A stretch of 64,000 bases of DNA from Azolla caroliniana (Eukaryota; Polypodiophyta), in NCBI GenBank assembly GCA_043228905.1, contig JBHGNT010000009.1, positions 12,214,001-12,278,000 of the forward strand, given 5' to 3'. The notes beneath the pieces are model-generated. The model was given only the letters and a program-made list of their open reading frames with translations. It ran no database searches and was not told the DNA's origin. The position numbers were made by a program, and so were the translations under genes. This document shows, one piece after another, positions 63,012 through 64,000 of the stretch. The stretch's first letter is position 1; every line of letters begins with the position of its first letter.

Positions 63012-64000
63012 CTATCCCCCCTTTAAAACGACGAGTGTCACGAGTCGTTTTGGATTGAGGACCATGTTTGTCTGGATATTGACGATCAAAGTCTTCAAGA
63101 AGAGCATGAGCATTGGTCACATTCTCTATTGGTTCTCAAGTACACTCGCTAGAACTCTATTTTCTCCAATAAATAGCATGTTCTCTCGGTATAGAGATGT
63201 ATCCGATTAATAAATCAATCAATTCACCCTCTGTGGTTTATCACGTGATACTGGTGCACGTCATATTTCACAATAGGCTAAAATTGTGTAACTATAAAGG
63301 GAATCTAAAAGTGGAAAGCGCGATCCTTCCATTTTTGAACGCGAACGTGTTAGTAGAGCTTGTTGCGAACAATCTTGGAATCGAGGATGGCGGCAACCTC
63401 ATACTCAGGTCCATCTTCAAGTTCGATCGGGGGTGGAGGTTGTTTAATACGACTTGGGATGGTGCTATCTTGATAGGGTTCGAGGAGAGAACTATGAAAC
63501 ACTTGATGTATCCGAAGTTGTGGAGGTAGATCGAGACGAAAAACGACATCATTAATTTTTCCGATAATATAGAAAGGACCTAATCGCCGATAATCTAACT
63601 TCTCGCATGGGCGAGTAGTCTTGATGTGTCATCATAGTAGCCATACCCGATCTCCAATGTTAAAACTAGATGGAAGCTGATGACGATCTGCAAACCTTGT
63701 CTGTTTCAGCTTGCTGTAGATGAGTAGATAAATCTGCTTGTATCTTGTGTAACTGCTCCAAACGATCCTCCACGCAAGGATTTGTGGGTAACTTTGGGGT
63801 TTCATATACACACCACCGGGGGTGATAGCCCGTATAAGCATAAAATGGTTTAACCTTTATCGATGAGTGGACAAAGTTATTATACGCAAATTTGGCAAAC
63901 TGGAGAATATCCACCCAATCATCTTGATGATAGCTTAGAAAGCATCGAAGATACTGCTCGAGCATTTGATTTGTTCATTCTGCTTCATCGTCTATTTGCG
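63012..64000 (-). pseudogene. Element Q: chromovirus integrase end with chromodomain, broken
   Basis: Minus-strand Ty3/gypsy integrase C-terminus entering from the right window edge. The first frame (63965-63666) has [20 protein letters not shown] and [14 protein letters not shown] frameshift near 63690 moves to [15 protein letters not shown], and a stop follows. Then come LDYRRLGPFYIIGKINDVVF, LPPQLRIHQVFHSSLLEPYQ and a chromodomain-like segment EYEVAAILDSKIVRNKLY, followed by a stop and KWKDRAFHF. A chromodomain after integrase defines chromoviruses; it guides insertion towards marked chromatin. From 63012 to about 63290 only 3' untranslated sequence remains. Confidence 0.75.

Overview
This window is nuclear DNA of a land plant, from a repeat-rich, gene-poor region. 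The evidence is a dense mix of Ty1/copia elements primed by TGGTATCAGAGC-type sites, several Ty3/gypsy lineages (Tat-like, chromovirus, and two less usual ones), plant-type promoter motifs, and one spliced host gene. I cannot name the species. The element types would suit a non-flowering land plant, but that is inference. I gave the elements letters so that fragments can be tracked.

Layout. 1-9195 (+): Tat-like gypsy element A (gag, pol, a long extra coiled-coil ORF, LTR). 9196-10987 (+): gag remnants of a second Tat-like copy, including a four-copy 238-bp tandem array made from gag sequence. 11061-about 14540 (-): degenerate gypsy element O. 14611-15050: AT-rich tandem repeat. 15373-15939 (+): the only host gene I can support, a two-exon DPY30/Sdc1-type gene, followed by microsatellites and about 1 kb without a recognisable gene.

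17633-61348 is one large nest. A copia element (H, +) is split between 18292 and 60230 by gypsy element B (+, LTRs at 18293-18973 and 29113-29360 plus 59922-60229). B is itself interrupted twice. Its gag/pol gap holds Tat-like C (19804-21045), copia D (21288-23716) and gypsy M (23717-27406, -). Its 3' LTR holds an orphan LTR unit N (29361-32154), copia E (32155-36473 and 46196-46503, +), the gag-only gypsy element I (36474-46195, -) with the intact copia L inside it (40605-45927, -), copia J (46504-46934 and 51622-55612, -) with the gag-only gypsy element K inside it (46935-51621, -), copia F (55613-58262, -) and copia G (58263-59921, -). After the nest come copia P (61349-62801, +) and chromovirus Q (62802-64000, -, running off the window).

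Activity. Only copia L looks recently mobile: 605-bp LTRs that read identical, a perfect 5-bp target duplication, and one uninterrupted 1357-codon Gag-Pol with every catalytic motif. K has near-identical LTRs but no pol; it and its relative I carry an extended Gag region built from two alternating protein modules. These gag-only elements share LTR end, primer site and polypurine tract with M, which does have pol and is a candidate source of mobilising enzymes. Almost everything else is broken by stops (often TAG where a sister copy has CAG), frameshifts and truncations.
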